DNA from: Luteimicrobium sp049844995
GTDB taxonomy: Bacteria > Actinomycetota > Actinomycetes > Actinomycetales > Cellulomonadaceae
Direction of reading: 5' to 3'
Assembly (NCBI RefSeq): GCF_049844995.1
Contig: NZ_JBNCMC010000004.1
Span: 310,001-374,000 of the forward strand
DNA length: 64,000 nt
Of the stretch, positions 23,899 through 33,800 are shown piece by piece; position 1 is the stretch's first letter, and each line of letters begins with the position of its first letter. The position numbers were made by a program, and so were the translations under genes. The notes below the pieces were generated by a model that was not told the DNA's origin, did not search any database, and saw nothing but the letters and a program-made list of their open reading frames with translations.

Positions 23899-25791
23899 AT
23901 GAGCCAGCCGACGAACGACGAGAACCAGAACGGTCCCGACGTGCCGCAGGACGCCCAGGCACAGCAGCCGACGCCCGAGCAGCCCGCACCGGAGCAGCCG
24001 ACCACCGAGCTGCCCGCCGCCCAGCAGCCGGCGCCGCAGCCGCAGCCCGGGCAGGAGCACCCCACGCAGCAGCTCCCGCGCCTGGTCCCGCCGGCGCCGC
24101 AGCCCCCGGCGCAGCCCGCGGCCCCGGCAGCGCAGGGCGGCCACCCGCAGCAGCCGGCCGTGCAGCAGCAGCCGAGCGCGCAGCCCCGCTACGGCGCCTA
24201 CGCGCCCCAGCAGCAGCAGCAGCCGGCGCCGCAGCAGCCGGGGAGCCAGCACCCGCAGCAGCCGCAGTACGGCCAGGCGGCCGCGCAGGGTCAGCAGCAG
24301 CAGGGCCAGTACGGCCAGCAGCAGCAGGGCCAGTACGGCCAGCAGCCGCAGGGCCAGTACGGCCAGCAGCCGCAGCATCACGCGTACGGACAGCCGCCGC
24401 AGCCCGCCCAGGCCCCGCAGGACCCGTACGCGGGCGCCGCGTTCGGGCTTCCCCCGCAGCCGCCGTCGGGCAACGAGAACCCGGCCAAGACGTCGACGCG
24501 GTCCCGCACCTGGGTGCCGGTCGCCGTCGCAGCGATCGTCGCCGCGGTCCTCGCCGCGGGCGGCACGGCCGTCGCGGTGAACGCGCTCGACGACAACTCG
24601 ACCCCCTCGGGCATCGCGTCCATCGGGAGCCAGTCCCGGGGCGACTCGACCGTGCCCGTCTCGGGCTCGACGTCGCAGAACCCCGACTGGGAGGCCGTGA
24701 CGTCGACCGTCTCGAAGTCCGTCGTGTCGATCTCGGTGACGCTCAGCAACGGCGAGGCCGAGGGCTCGGGCGTGATCCTCGACAAGGACGGCCACGTGCT
24801 GACCAACAACCACGTGGTCTCGGGCGCCCAGAACGACACCGTCCAGGTGACGCTCGCGGACGGCCGCATCTTCAAGGCGAAGATCGTGGGCACCGACTCG
24901 TCGACGGACCTCGCGGTCGTCAAGCTCCAGGACGCGCCGTCCGACCTCACGCCGGCGACCCTCGGCGACTCGTCCAAGGTGACGAGCGGCGAGGCCGTGA
25001 TGGCCGTGGGCAACCCGCTCGGCCTCGCGAACACCGCGACCACCGGCATCGTGTCCGCGCTCAACCGGCCCGTCTCGACGTCGTCGAGCGACTCGTCGGG
25101 CAGCGGCTCGAGCGACGCCGTCGTGACGAACGCGATCCAGATCGACGCGGCGATCAACCCCGGGAACTCGGGCGGCCCGCTGTTCAACGCGCAGGGCCAG
25201 GTCATCGGCATCACGTCGTCGATCGCGACGCTCTCCCAGAACAGCGTCGGCGGTGACAGCGAGTCCGGCTCGATCGGCCTCGGCTTCGCGATCCCGGTCA
25301 ACCTCGCGAAGAACATCTCGTCCCAGCTGATCAAGGACGGCACCGCGGACCACGCGTTCCTCGGCGTCACCCTCACCGACGCCACGGCCACCGCCGACGG
25401 CGTCACCCGCCAGGGCGCGAAGGTGAACGACGTCACGAGCGGCTCGCCCGCCGACAAGGCCGGGCTCAAGTCCGGCGACGTCATCGTCGCGATCGACGGC
25501 GTGGCCTCGCCGGGTGCCGAGTCCCTCACGGGCTTCGTCCGGGCGCACGCGGCCGGCGACGTCGTGAAGCTGACGCTCGTCCGCGACGGGAAGTCCAAGG
25601 ACGTCGACGTGACCCTCGCGGTCAAGCAGGAGACGGCGTCGTCGAGCGGCTCGAGCGGCTCGGGTGACCAGAGCGGCCAGAGCGGCCAGAGCGGCCAGAG
25701 CGGCCAGGACGGGTCCGGCTCGGGCTCCGGTCAGGACGGCTCCGGCTCGAACGACAACCCGTTCGGCGACTTCTTCGGCGGACAGGGCTGA
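23899..25791 (+). CDS. HtrA/DegP-like membrane-anchored serine protease with PDZ domain
   Basis: A 630-residue extracytoplasmic quality-control protease. Residues 1-200 are Gln/Pro/Ala-rich and cytoplasmic, with three 8-residue QQxQGQYG repeats. One membrane helix follows (about 205-230), then a trypsin-like domain with the triad His305 (LTNNHVVSGA), Asp337 (STDLAVVKL) and Ser424 (NPGNSGGPLF), a PDZ domain (about 480-575, VTSGSPADKAGLKSGDVIVAIDG split over its groove) and a Gly/Ser/Gln tail ending NPFGDFFGGQG. The ATG at 23899 has GGGGAC just upstream. It lies 10 nt after menD; its promoter probably overlaps the menD 3' end. A strong hairpin follows. Confidence 0.93.
   Translation: MSQPTNDENQNGPDVPQDAQAQQPTPEQPAPEQPTTELPAAQQPAPQPQPGQEHPTQQLPRLVPPAPQPPAQPAAPAAQGGHPQQPAVQQQPSAQPRYGAYAPQQQQQPAPQQPGSQHPQQPQYGQAAAQGQQQQGQYGQQQQGQYGQQPQGQYGQQPQHHAYGQPPQPAQAPQDPYAGAAFGLPPQPPSGNENPAKTSTRSRTWVPVAVAAIVAAVLAAGGTAVAVNALDDNSTPSGIASIGSQSRGDSTVPVSGSTSQNPDWEAVTSTVSKSVVSISVTLSNGEAEGSGVILDKDGHVLTNNHVVSGAQNDTVQVTLADGRIFKAKIVGTDSSTDLAVVKLQDAPSDLTPATLGDSSKVTSGEAVMAVGNPLGLANTATTGIVSALNRPVSTSSSDSSGSGSSDAVVTNAIQIDAAINPGNSGGPLFNAQGQVIGITSSIATLSQNSVGGDSESGSIGLGFAIPVNLAKNISSQLIKDGTADHAFLGVTLTDATATADGVTRQGAKVNDVTSGSPADKAGLKSGDVIVAIDGVASPGAESLTGFVRAHAAGDVVKLTLVRDGKSKDVDVTLAVKQETASSSGSSGSGDQSGQSGQSGQSGQDGSGSGSGQDGSGSNDNPFGDFFGGQG
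24292..24363. repeat. three 24-bp repeats in the HtrA N-terminal region
   Basis: Units at 24292, 24316 and 24340 encode QQQQGQYG, QQQQGQYG and QQPQGQYG. Confidence 0.85.
25672..25707. repeat. four 9-bp repeats in the HtrA C-terminal tail
   Basis: AGCGGCCAG occurs head-to-tail at 25672, 25681, 25690 and 25699, encoding a Ser-Gly-Gln repeat. Confidence 0.85.
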
Positions 25792-25880
25792 CGCAGCCCC
25801 TCAGACGTCCCGCCGGCGCGAACCCCCCTCCGCCCGGCGGGGCCGTCGCGCAGCGCCCTTCCCCCGGGCGCGCGCGACCT

Positions 25881-25917
25881 GACGCCCGCACGGTGCTCCC
25901 CTCACCGTGCGGGCGTC
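25881..25917. terminator. bidirectional terminator between HtrA-like gene and menF
   Basis: GACGCCCGCACGGTG (25881-25895) pairs perfectly with 25903-25917 across a 7-nt loop. A second, imperfect hairpin (CGAAGTGGACG 25933-25943 with 25951-25961) lies on the menF side. Confidence 0.75.
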
Positions 25918-25985
25918 CTCATGCCCCCACCACGAAGTGGACGGGCCGCTCGTCTACTTCGCGCGGAGGGGTGGGGGTGGGGGCG

Positions 25986-27404
25986 TCAGTCGGCGAGGGC
26001 GAACCGCAGGGGCTCGAGCTTCGCGTCGGACTCGCGCAGCTCGGCTTCGGGGTCCGACGCGGCGACGATGCCGCAGCCCGCGAACAGGCGGATCCGGTGG
26101 GCGGCCTCGTCGGAGGACTCGTCGTCGCCGGACGCGGTGCCGAGCTCCGCGGACCGCAGGGCGATGCCCCACTCGCCGTCGCCGTCGGCGCCGAACCAGC
26201 CCACCGGGCCGGCGTACCGGCCACGCTCCATGCCCTCGATCTCGGCGATCAGCGCGGCGGCGTCGTCGGTCGGGGTGCCGCAGACCGCCGCCGTGGGGTG
26301 CAGGGCCGCAGCGATCTCGAGGCTCGACGCGTGATCGTGCAGGACGCCCGTCACGTCGGTCGCGAGGTGCAGGACGTTGGGCAGGTCGAGCACGAACGGC
26401 GACTCGGGCACGTTCATCGACGAGCAGTACGGCTCGAGCGCACGCGCCACGGAGCGGACCGCGTACTCGTGCTCCTCGAGGTCCTTGGAGGAGTGGGCGA
26501 GGTGCGCGGCGCGGGCCAGGTCGGCGTCGTCGTTGCCGGTGCGCCGCACGGTGCCCGCGAGCACGCGGGAGGTCACGAGCCCCTTCTCGGCGCGGGCCAG
26601 CAGCTCGGGCGTCGCGCCGACCATCCCGCCGACGCTGAACGTCCACGCGCCCCGGTACCCGCGCGCGAGCCGACCCAGCAGGTGCCGCGGGTCCAGGGGC
26701 CGCTCGGTCGTCGCGACCACGTCCCGCGCGAGCACCACCTTGTCGAGCTCGCCCGCGCGGATCCGCGCCACCCCCTGCCCGACGACGTCCACCCAGGCCC
26801 GCGGGTCGCGCCCGCCGGGCGCGTAGCGCACCTCGCCGGGGGAGACGACGGCCGTGCGGGCGGCGGGGTCGAGGAGCTCGGCCGACGGTGCCGGGCCGAT
26901 CGAGCCCGCGGGGTCGATCGTCGTGACCCAGGCGCGGCCGCCGCGGCGCCCGACGACGACGCGCGGCACGATCACGACGCTGCGGGTCGTGCCGGAGGCA
27001 GGTCCGGCCTCGGGCCCGAACGCGAACGACCCGAATGCGATGGGCCCGGTCCCGGGAAGCTGGAGCTCGTCGCGCACGACGGCGCTCGCGAGCGTGCGCC
27101 GGCACAGGTCCTCGGCGTCGCGGAACCGGTCGGGGCCCGAGGTCGTGAACCGCAGCGCCTCGCCCCACCCGACGACGCCCTCGCCGCGGCGCACCCAGGC
27201 GAGGGGGGTGGCGGCGTCGGGCAGGAGGTCGAGGAGGGCGCCGTCGTCGTCGGACGCCAGTGCGGCGAGGACGCGCGACACGGGGTCGTCGGCGGGCCGG
27301 GAGGTGTCGGTGAGGTCGAGCTCGGCGGTACGGACGACGAGCGGCGCGGGGGCTGCGCCGGGCACGTCGCGCGGGGCGCGGCTCCCGGCCGGGAGGGTAC
27401 TCAT
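25986..27404 (-). CDS. menF: isochorismate synthase MenF
   Basis: Chorismate-utilising enzyme producing isochorismate for MenD. The 472-residue protein has the family core in its C-terminal half: AGELDKVVLARD, VGATPELLAR, SRVLAGTVRRTGN, HEYAVRSVARALEPYC, LHPTAAVCGTP, RGRYAGPVGWFG and FAGCGIVAASDPEAE with the Mg-binding acidic residues. No aminotransferase or pyruvate-lyase partner is nearby, and the menaquinone setting supports isochorismate synthase over anthranilate or salicylate enzymes. ATG 27404 has TACCCT seven bases upstream. Divergent from menG. Confidence 0.92.
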   Translation of the reverse strand: MSTLPAGSRAPRDVPGAAPAPLVVRTAELDLTDTSRPADDPVSRVLAALASDDDGALLDLLPDAATPLAWVRRGEGVVGWGEALRFTTSGPDRFRDAEDLCRRTLASAVVRDELQLPGTGPIAFGSFAFGPEAGPASGTTRSVVIVPRVVVGRRGGRAWVTTIDPAGSIGPAPSAELLDPAARTAVVSPGEVRYAPGGRDPRAWVDVVGQGVARIRAGELDKVVLARDVVATTERPLDPRHLLGRLARGYRGAWTFSVGGMVGATPELLARAEKGLVTSRVLAGTVRRTGNDDADLARAAHLAHSSKDLEEHEYAVRSVARALEPYCSSMNVPESPFVLDLPNVLHLATDVTGVLHDHASSLEIAAALHPTAAVCGTPTDDAAALIAEIEGMERGRYAGPVGWFGADGDGEWGIALRSAELGTASGDDESSDEAAHRIRLFAGCGIVAASDPEAELRESDAKLEPLRFALAD

Positions 27405-27411
27405 CGCTTCC

Positions 27412-27417
27412 AGGGTA
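27412..27417 (-). promoter_or_regulatory. putative -10 box (TACCCT) for menF
   Basis: Minus-strand TACCCT, seven bases, then the menF ATG. Shares the 110-nt divergent region with the menG promoter. Confidence 0.5.
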
Positions 27418-27502
27418 GGCGCGGGCCGGGTCCTGGGCGGCGCGAGCGGCGGCGGGCGGCGCGTGAGGTGCCGCACACCCGAGGGCCGCGTGCGGGCACC
27501 AG

Positions 27503-27508
27503 TAGGCT
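27503..27508 (+). promoter_or_regulatory. putative -10 box (TAGGCT) for menG
   Basis: TAGGCT, six bases, then the menG ATG at 27515, the leaderless spacing. Confidence 0.5.
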
Positions 27509-27514
27509 GGCCGC

Positions 27515-28210
27515 ATGCCTCGCGCCAGCCTCGACAAGGACCCGGACGCCGTCGCGTCGATGTTCGACTCGATCGCGGGCCGCTACGACCTGACGAACGA
27601 CGTGCTGTCCGTGGGCCAGGACCGCCGGTGGCGCAAGGCGACGGTGCGGGCGGTCGACGCACGCCCGGGCGAGCGCGTCCTCGACCTCGCGGCGGGCACG
27701 GGCACGTCGAGCGAGCCGTACGCGAACCAGGGGATCCAGGTCGTCCCGTGCGACTTCTCGGTCGGGATGCTGCAGGTCGGCAAGAAGCGCAGCCCGGACC
27801 TGCCGTTCGTCGCGGGCGACGCGACCGCGCTCCCGTTCGCCGACGCGAGCTTCGACGCCGTGACGATCTCGTTCGGCCTGCGGAACGTCACCCAGACCGA
27901 GGGCGCGCTGCGCGAGATGCTGCGCGTCGTCCGGCCGGGCGGGCGGATCGTCGTGTGCGAGTTCTCGACGCCGACGTGGCCGCCGTTCCGCAAGGCCTAC
28001 TCCGAGTACCTCGTGAAGGCGCTGCCCAAGGTCGCGGGCGCGATCACGCGCGAGGGCGGCTCCTACGACTACCTCGCCGAGTCGATCGAGGCCTGGCCCG
28101 ACCAGGTCGGGCTCGCGAAGCTCATGCTCCGCGCCGGCTGGGGCAAGGTCGCCTACCTCAACCTCACGGGCGGCGTCGTCGCGCTGCACCGCGGGACGCG
28201 ACCGGAGTGA
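27515..28210 (+). CDS. menG: demethylmenaquinone methyltransferase MenG (UbiE family)
   Basis: SAM-dependent C-methyltransferase carrying out the last ring modification of menaquinone. The 231-residue protein shows the UbiE signatures: MFDSIAGRYDLTNDVLSVGQ near the start, SAM motif VLDLAAGTGTSS, the SFGLRNVTQTEGALREMLRV segment, and the C-terminal LNLTGGVVALH. First gene of a menG, MenJ-like, polyprenyl synthase series that mirrors the mycobacterial order Rv0558/Rv0561c/Rv0562. Its stop overlaps the next start. Confidence 0.95.
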   Translation: MPRASLDKDPDAVASMFDSIAGRYDLTNDVLSVGQDRRWRKATVRAVDARPGERVLDLAAGTGTSSEPYANQGIQVVPCDFSVGMLQVGKKRSPDLPFVAGDATALPFADASFDAVTISFGLRNVTQTEGALREMLRVVRPGGRIVVCEFSTPTWPPFRKAYSEYLVKALPKVAGAITREGGSYDYLAESIEAWPDQVGLAKLMLRAGWGKVAYLNLTGGVVALHRGTRPE

Positions 28211-29556
28211 GCCGCGGAGGGCCTGGGGCTGTGGAGTCCGACGCTGCCGACGTGATCGTCGTCGGCGCGGGCCCCGCGGGCTCGGCGACGGCCGCCTGGT
28301 GCGCGGCGGCGGGCCTCGACGTCCTGCTGCTCGAGCGGGCGCAGTTCCCGCGCGACAAGGTGTGCGGCGACGGCCTGACGCCGCGCGCGGTCGGCGAGCT
28401 GGAGCGGCTCGGCGTGAGCCTCCCGCGCGCGGTGCGCAACGCGGGCCTGCGGCTCGTCGCCGACGGCCGGGCGCACGAGCTGCGCTGGCCCGACGTCCCA
28501 GGCTTCCCGTCCTACGGGCTCGCGCTCGCGCGGGCGGAGCTCGACGAGGCCCTCGCGCGCCACGCCCAGCGCGCCGGCGCGACGCTGCTCGAGCGGACGC
28601 ACGTCGTCGGGCCCGCGCTCGACCCGCGCTCGGGCCGCGTCGTCGGCGTCGTCGCGCGCGCCGCGGACGAGCGCGGGCGGGCCACCGGCGAGCCGGTGAC
28701 GTACCGGGCGCCCGTCGTGGTCGCGGCCGACGGCGTCTCCTCGCGCTTCGCGGTGGCGCTCGGCGTGGAGCGCCGCGAGGACCGCCCGATCGGCGTGGCC
28801 GTGCGGACGTACGCGAGGCCGCCGGCGTCGTCGCCGTGGGGCACCCCGGGCGGCGCCGGCGACGGCGGAACCGAGCGCTGGATGGAGTCGCACGTCGAGC
28901 TGTGGGAGGGCGCGCCGCGCACGTCCGCGCCGCTGTCGGGGTACGGCTGGCTGTTTCCGCTGGCCGACGGGACCGTCAACGTCGGCCTCGGCGCCGTCCA
29001 CTCCACCCCCGCCCGCCAGTCCGCTGCCGACGCCGACCACCGCCGCACGCTCGACCGGTGGCTCGCGGGGCTCCCGGCGGACTGGGGGGTCGGCGCCGAG
29101 CACCGGGTCGCGCCGGTGCGGGGCGCGGCCCTGCCGATGGGCCTCAACCGGACGCCCCTCGCGACGCGCGGCGCGCTGCTCGTCGGCGACGCCGCGGGCA
29201 TGGTCAGCCCGTTCAACGGCGAGGGGATCGGGTTCGGGCTGCAGGCCGGGCGGATCGCGGGCGACGTCGTCGCGCGCGCGCTCGCCGCGCCGTCCGCGGC
29301 GGAGCGGGAACGGCTCCTGACCGGCTACGACGCCCGCGTGCGGGCCGAGCTCGGCGGGTTCTACACGCTCGGCCGCTACTTCACCCGGCTGATCGAGCAG
29401 CCAGCGCTGCAGCGGCTCGCAGTGCGGCACGGCCTGCCCCGCCGCGCCGTCATGGACGTGGTGCTGCGCCTGTTCTCCGACTGCTACGACCCGCACGGCG
29501 GCGACTGGGTGGACCGGGCCGTGGCGGCAGCCGCGCGGCTCGTCCCCGCGGCGTGA
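28207..29556 (+). CDS. menJ: geranylgeranyl reductase-family flavoprotein, probable menaquinone reductase MenJ
   Basis: FAD enzyme expected to saturate one or more isoprene units of the menaquinone side chain. The 449-residue protein has the FAD motif VIVVGAGPAGSATAAW, the family motif DKVCGDGLTPRAV and LLVGDAAGMVSPFNGEGIGF. Its position between menG and a polyprenyl synthase is that of mycobacterial MenJ (Rv0561c), on which the name rests; archaeal and plant relatives act on lipids or chlorophyll instead. The GTG at 28207 overlaps the menG stop (GTGA); GTG 28231, nine bases after GGAGGG, is an equally good start and would remove eight residues. Confidence 0.85.
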   Translation: MSRGGPGAVESDAADVIVVGAGPAGSATAAWCAAAGLDVLLLERAQFPRDKVCGDGLTPRAVGELERLGVSLPRAVRNAGLRLVADGRAHELRWPDVPGFPSYGLALARAELDEALARHAQRAGATLLERTHVVGPALDPRSGRVVGVVARAADERGRATGEPVTYRAPVVVAADGVSSRFAVALGVERREDRPIGVAVRTYARPPASSPWGTPGGAGDGGTERWMESHVELWEGAPRTSAPLSGYGWLFPLADGTVNVGLGAVHSTPARQSAADADHRRTLDRWLAGLPADWGVGAEHRVAPVRGAALPMGLNRTPLATRGALLVGDAAGMVSPFNGEGIGFGLQAGRIAGDVVARALAAPSAAERERLLTGYDARVRAELGGFYTLGRYFTRLIEQPALQRLAVRHGLPRRAVMDVVLRLFSDCYDPHGGDWVDRAVAAAARLVPAA

Positions 29557-29605
29557 CGCGCCCCACGAAGGGTGCGTCGAGGCGCCACCGGACGCGTCGG
29601 CCCAC

Positions 29606-29611
29606 TATCGT
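29606..29611 (+). promoter_or_regulatory. putative -10 box (TATCGT) for the polyprenyl synthase gene
   Basis: TATCGT, seven bases, then GTG 29619. The downstream gene could also be read from menG. Confidence 0.4.
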
Positions 29612-29618
29612 CGTGCCC

Positions 29619-30644
29619 GTGACCTCCACACCCGCGGGCCCCGTGACCGCCGTCATCCCCGTCGTCGACGACGCGCTCGGCGGCCGGCTGGCCGCGCGCA
29701 TGGAGCTCGTCGAGGAGCGGCTGTCGGCCGCCGTCGCCAACGAGGACCCGCTGGTCGACGAGACCTCCCGCCACCTGCTCGCCGCGGGCGGCAAGCGCCT
29801 GCGCCCCTACCTCACGCTGCTCACCGCGGAGCTCGGCGACGGCGCGCGCGACGAGGTGCTGACCGCCGCGGCGGTGGTCGAGCTCACGCACCTCGCGTCC
29901 CTCTACCACGACGACGTCATGGACTCCGCGTCCGTGCGGCGCGGCACGACCGCCGCCCACCAGGTCTGGGGGAACTCGGTCGCGATCCTCACGGGCGACC
30001 TGCTGTTCGCCCGGGCGTCCGGGCTCGTCTCGCAGCTCGGGCCCGAGGCGGTCCTGCTCCAGTCGAGCACGTTCGAGCGCCTGTGCCTGGGCCAGCTGCA
30101 CGAGACCGTGGGGCCGCGGGCCGGCGACGAGCCCGTCGCCCACTACCTGCAGGTCCTGTCCGACAAGACCGCGTCGCTGCTCGCGACGTCGGCGCAGTTC
30201 GGCGCGCTGTTCGCGGGCTGCCCGGACGCCGTCGTCGACGCCGTGGCCGGGTTCGGCGAGAAGGCCGGCGTCGCGTTCCAGCTCGCCGACGACGTGCTCG
30301 ACATCGTGTCCGACGGGTCCCAGTCCGGGAAGACGCCGGGCACGGACCTCCGCGAGCACGTCCCCACCATGCCCGTGCTCCTGCTGCGCGAGCTCGTCGC
30401 GTCGGCGGAGGCCACCGACGCGGACCGGGCGCTCCTCGCGCTGCTCGACGGCGACCTCGCCGACGACGACGTCCTGGCCGAGGCCGTCGCCGCGCTGCGC
30501 GCCCACCCCGTCGTCGAGCGCACGCGGGCCCAGGCGCTGGCGTGGGCGCAGGACGCCGTCGACGAGCTCCGCGCGGTGCCCGCCGGGCCCGTGCGGGACG
30601 CCCTCGAGGCGTTCGCGCAGGCGCTCGCCGACCGCGCCGCCTGA
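29619..30644 (+). CDS. long-chain trans-polyprenyl diphosphate synthase (GrcC/IspB-like)
   Basis: Makes the polyprenyl diphosphate used by MenA. The 341-residue protein has GGKRLRPYLTLL, the first aspartate-rich motif DDVMD (98-102), GDLLFARASGL, and the second motif DDVLD (224-228) within FQLADDVLDIVSD. Small residues five positions before the first motif suggest a long product, but chain length cannot be fixed by eye. GTG 29619 is favoured over GTG 29613 by the -10 box spacing. Third member of the menG/MenJ-like series and followed by a terminator hairpin. Confidence 0.9.
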   Translation: MTSTPAGPVTAVIPVVDDALGGRLAARMELVEERLSAAVANEDPLVDETSRHLLAAGGKRLRPYLTLLTAELGDGARDEVLTAAAVVELTHLASLYHDDVMDSASVRRGTTAAHQVWGNSVAILTGDLLFARASGLVSQLGPEAVLLQSSTFERLCLGQLHETVGPRAGDEPVAHYLQVLSDKTASLLATSAQFGALFAGCPDAVVDAVAGFGEKAGVAFQLADDVLDIVSDGSQSGKTPGTDLREHVPTMPVLLLRELVASAEATDADRALLALLDGDLADDDVLAEAVAALRAHPVVERTRAQALAWAQDAVDELRAVPAGPVRDALEAFAQALADRAA

Positions 30645-30673
30645 CCCCTGTCCGTCGCCGTCGGCGCGGCTGT

Positions 30674-30695
30674 CGATGGGGAGCTCTCCCCATCG
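30674..30695 (+). terminator. terminator hairpin after the polyprenyl synthase gene
   Basis: CGATGGGGAG (30674-30683) pairs with CTCCCCATCG (30686-30695), a ten-pair stem, followed by GGGTATTTC. It separates the menaquinone genes from the giant-protein locus. Confidence 0.6.
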
Positions 30696-30696
30696 C

Positions 30697-30732
30697 GGGT
30701 ATTTCATCCGGTCGTCTAGGGTCCGTTATGGT
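30697..30732 (+). promoter_or_regulatory. promoter/leader element of the first giant gene
   Basis: GGGTATTTCATCCGGTC (30697-30713) followed by TATGGT (30727-30732) as a likely -10 box. The same element, with the same 103-nt distance from its 3' end to the start codon, precedes the third giant gene. Possible -35 TTTCAT at 30702-30707 with a 19-bp spacer. Confidence 0.5.
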
Positions 30733-30815
30733 GGCCCGGCGCCTCGTCTGTGTGACGTGCGCCGCACCGCAACCCGACGTACGTGACCGAGACACCCGAG
30801 ACGTAGGACGACGCA

Positions 30816-33800
30816 GTGGGGCTCCTCCACACCCTGTACACCCGACGCAAGACCGTGGCATCCGTGAGCACGGTCTCCGTGGTGTCGACCGCGATGGTCG
30901 CGCTGGCGCTCACCTACGACGGCGAGCCGACCGCGAAGGTCGACCTCAACGACTCCGGTGTCTGGGTGACCCGCGGCAGCGGCGAGCTCGGGCGGTTCAA
31001 CACGGCGGCGCAGGCGCTCGACGCGACGCTGCTGTCGTCCGGCACGTCCGCGGACGTGCTCCAGCAGGGCACGACGGTCCTCTCGTTCGACCCCGGCCTC
31101 GGCATCCTGAGCCCCGTCGACGTCGCGGACGCGAAGCTCAAGGGCAGCGCCAAGCTCCCGGCCGACGCGCAGGCGGGGCTGGGCGGCGCGGCGACCGCGA
31201 TCCTCGACACCGTGAAGGGGCGCGTCTGGGTCGTGCCGGCGGTGGGCGTCGCGTCGTTCGACGAGGAGGTCACCGAGGCCGTCCTCACCGTGAAGAAGGG
31301 CGGCGCGCTCGCGGTCGGCCAGGACGGGACCGTGCACGTCGCGGACCCGTCGGGCACGCTCACGACGATCACGACGACCGACGAGGGCACCGCCGCGCAC
31401 ACGTCCCGGCGGCACCTCAAGGGGATGTCCGCGACGGACACGCTCCAGGTGACGGCGGTCGGCGACAGCGCGGTCGTCCTCGACGTGACGACGTCGACCC
31501 TGTACCTGCCCGGCGGCACCGAGAAGGTGGACGGCACGGACCCGGTGCTGCAGCAGGCCGGCGGCTCGTCGTCCGACGTGGCGTACGCGACCACCCACGG
31601 TCTGGTCTCCCAGCCGCTCGACGGCTCGAAGCCGCAGGTCCACGAGGCGTCGGGGCGGCCCGCCGCTCCGGTGCAGGTCGGGGGCTGCACGTACGGGGCC
31701 TGGTCCGGGACCGGGCAGGTGATCCGCGACTGCGAGGGCACCACGCGCGACCTCGACCAGCACCTCGCGGGCCTGGACTCGGCGTCGACGCTGCGCTACC
31801 GGGTGAACCGGTCGAACGTCGTCCTCAACGACCTCGCCTCGGGCACGGTGTGGCTGGCCGCGGACCAGTTCCAGAAGGTCGACGACTGGGAGCAGAAGGT
31901 CCCGCAGAACGCGAAGGGCGAGCCGACCGACGCGAAGAACACCAAGCCCGAGCAGGTCGACAAGCCGATCACGAACCGGTCGGAGGAGAACCACCCGCCG
32001 ATCGCGAAGGACGACAGCTTCGGCGTGCGCCCCGGCCGGTCGACCGTCCTGCCCGTGCTGGCGAACGACACGGACCCGGACGGCGACGTGCTCGCCGCCC
32101 AGGTCGACGGGCGCGGGCCGGACAACGCCGCCGTCTCGCAGGTCATGGGCGGCGACGCGCTGCTCGCGACCACCGAGGACGACGCGAAGGCGAGCACGTC
32201 GACCTTCCGCTACAAGGTCACGGACGGACGCCCGAACGGGACCGCGACGGCCCAGGTGCACCTGACCGTCGTCCCGTACAGCGCCAAGGACCGCAACCCC
32301 GAGCAGACCGGCGAGCCGGTGCTCCAGATCGCGCGCGGCGGCACCGGGAAGATCAAGGTGCTGCCGTACTTCCGCGACCCCGACGGCGACGACCTGTACC
32401 TCGCGGACGCGACGGCGAAGACCAAGGGCGACGAGGTCCGCTTCGAGGCGGACGGGACGGTCGAGTACCGCGACGCGGGCTCGGCGACCGGTCGCAAGGC
32501 CGTGTCGGTCTCGGTCGCGGACGGCCTCGGCGGGAACGTCACGGGCACGCTCTGGGTCGAGGTGAAGGGCGAGGCGAACGAGAAGCCGCTGGCCGTGGGC
32601 GACCACGCCACGACCCAGCCCGGCCAGCCGGTCACCCTGAACCTGCTGCGCAACGACTCCGACCCGAACGGCGACACGCTCCGCCTCGCCTCGAAGTCGC
32701 AGCCCGCCGGCAGCCAGGTGACGAGCAACGACGCCGCGGGCACCATCCAGTTCACGGCCGCCAAGCCCGGCTCGTACGTCGGGACGTACCAGGTCAGCGA
32801 CGGGCCGTCCGCGACCACGGGCGTGTACCGCGTGGACGTCGTGGACCCCGACGCGGCGAGCGGGCCTCCCGTCGCGGTGCCCGACACGGGGCTGCTGCCG
32901 TCGGGAGGGCAGACGCTCGTCGACGTCACCGCCAACGACTCCGACCCGGCGGGCGGCGTCCTGGTGGCCCAGTCCGTGGACGTGCCCGACGACGCGGGCA
33001 TCACGGTCGCGGTCCTCGGGCACTCCGTGCTGCGGATCACCGAGACGCGGCACCTCGAGGAGCCGGTGACGCTCCACTACACGGTGTCGAACGGCATCGA
33101 CTCGGCCGTCGGCCAGGTGCGCGTGATCTCCGTCCCGCCGCCGAACAAGCTGCACCCGCCGAACGCCGCCGCCGACCAGGTGGACGTCCATGTGGGCGAC
33201 GTCGTGACCATCCCCGTGCTCGCGAACGACACGCACCCCGACGGTCTCGACCTGTTCCTGCAGCCCAAGCTCGCGCGCCAGCCGGCCGCGTCGCTCGGCA
33301 GCGCGTTCGTGTCCGGCCAGGTGGTCCGGTTCCAGGCCGCCAAGAAGGCCGGCACGGCCTACCTCATCTACCGGGTGCGCGACAAGAACGGGCAGGAGGA
33401 CTCCGCCCAGGTGACCGTCCACGTGCTCGACGGCGCGGAGAACTCGCCGCCCAAGCCGCCGACGGTCGTCGCGCGCACGATCTCGGGCGGGTCGGTCACG
33501 ATCACGCCCAAGCTCGACGGCGTCGACCCCGACGGCGACTCGGTGCGCCTCACCGGCATCGGCTCCGCGCCGTCGATGGGCACCGCGAAGGTCACGGCCG
33601 GCACCATCGTCTACACGGCCGCCAAGAGCGCGACCGGCACCGACACGTTCCAGTACACGGTCCAGGACCGGCGTGGCCAGACGGCGACGGGCGTCATCCG
33701 GGTGGGCGTCGCCCCGCCGCCGACCACGAACCAGCCGCCGATCGCCGCCGACGACACGGTCACCGTCAGGCCCGGGCGCGCGGTCTCGGTCGCCCCGCTG

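Noticed and set aside
1..30644. Search for menH and for a complete single menaquinone operon
   Set aside because: No alpha/beta-hydrolase with a MenH signature was found; the genes are spread over several transcription units.
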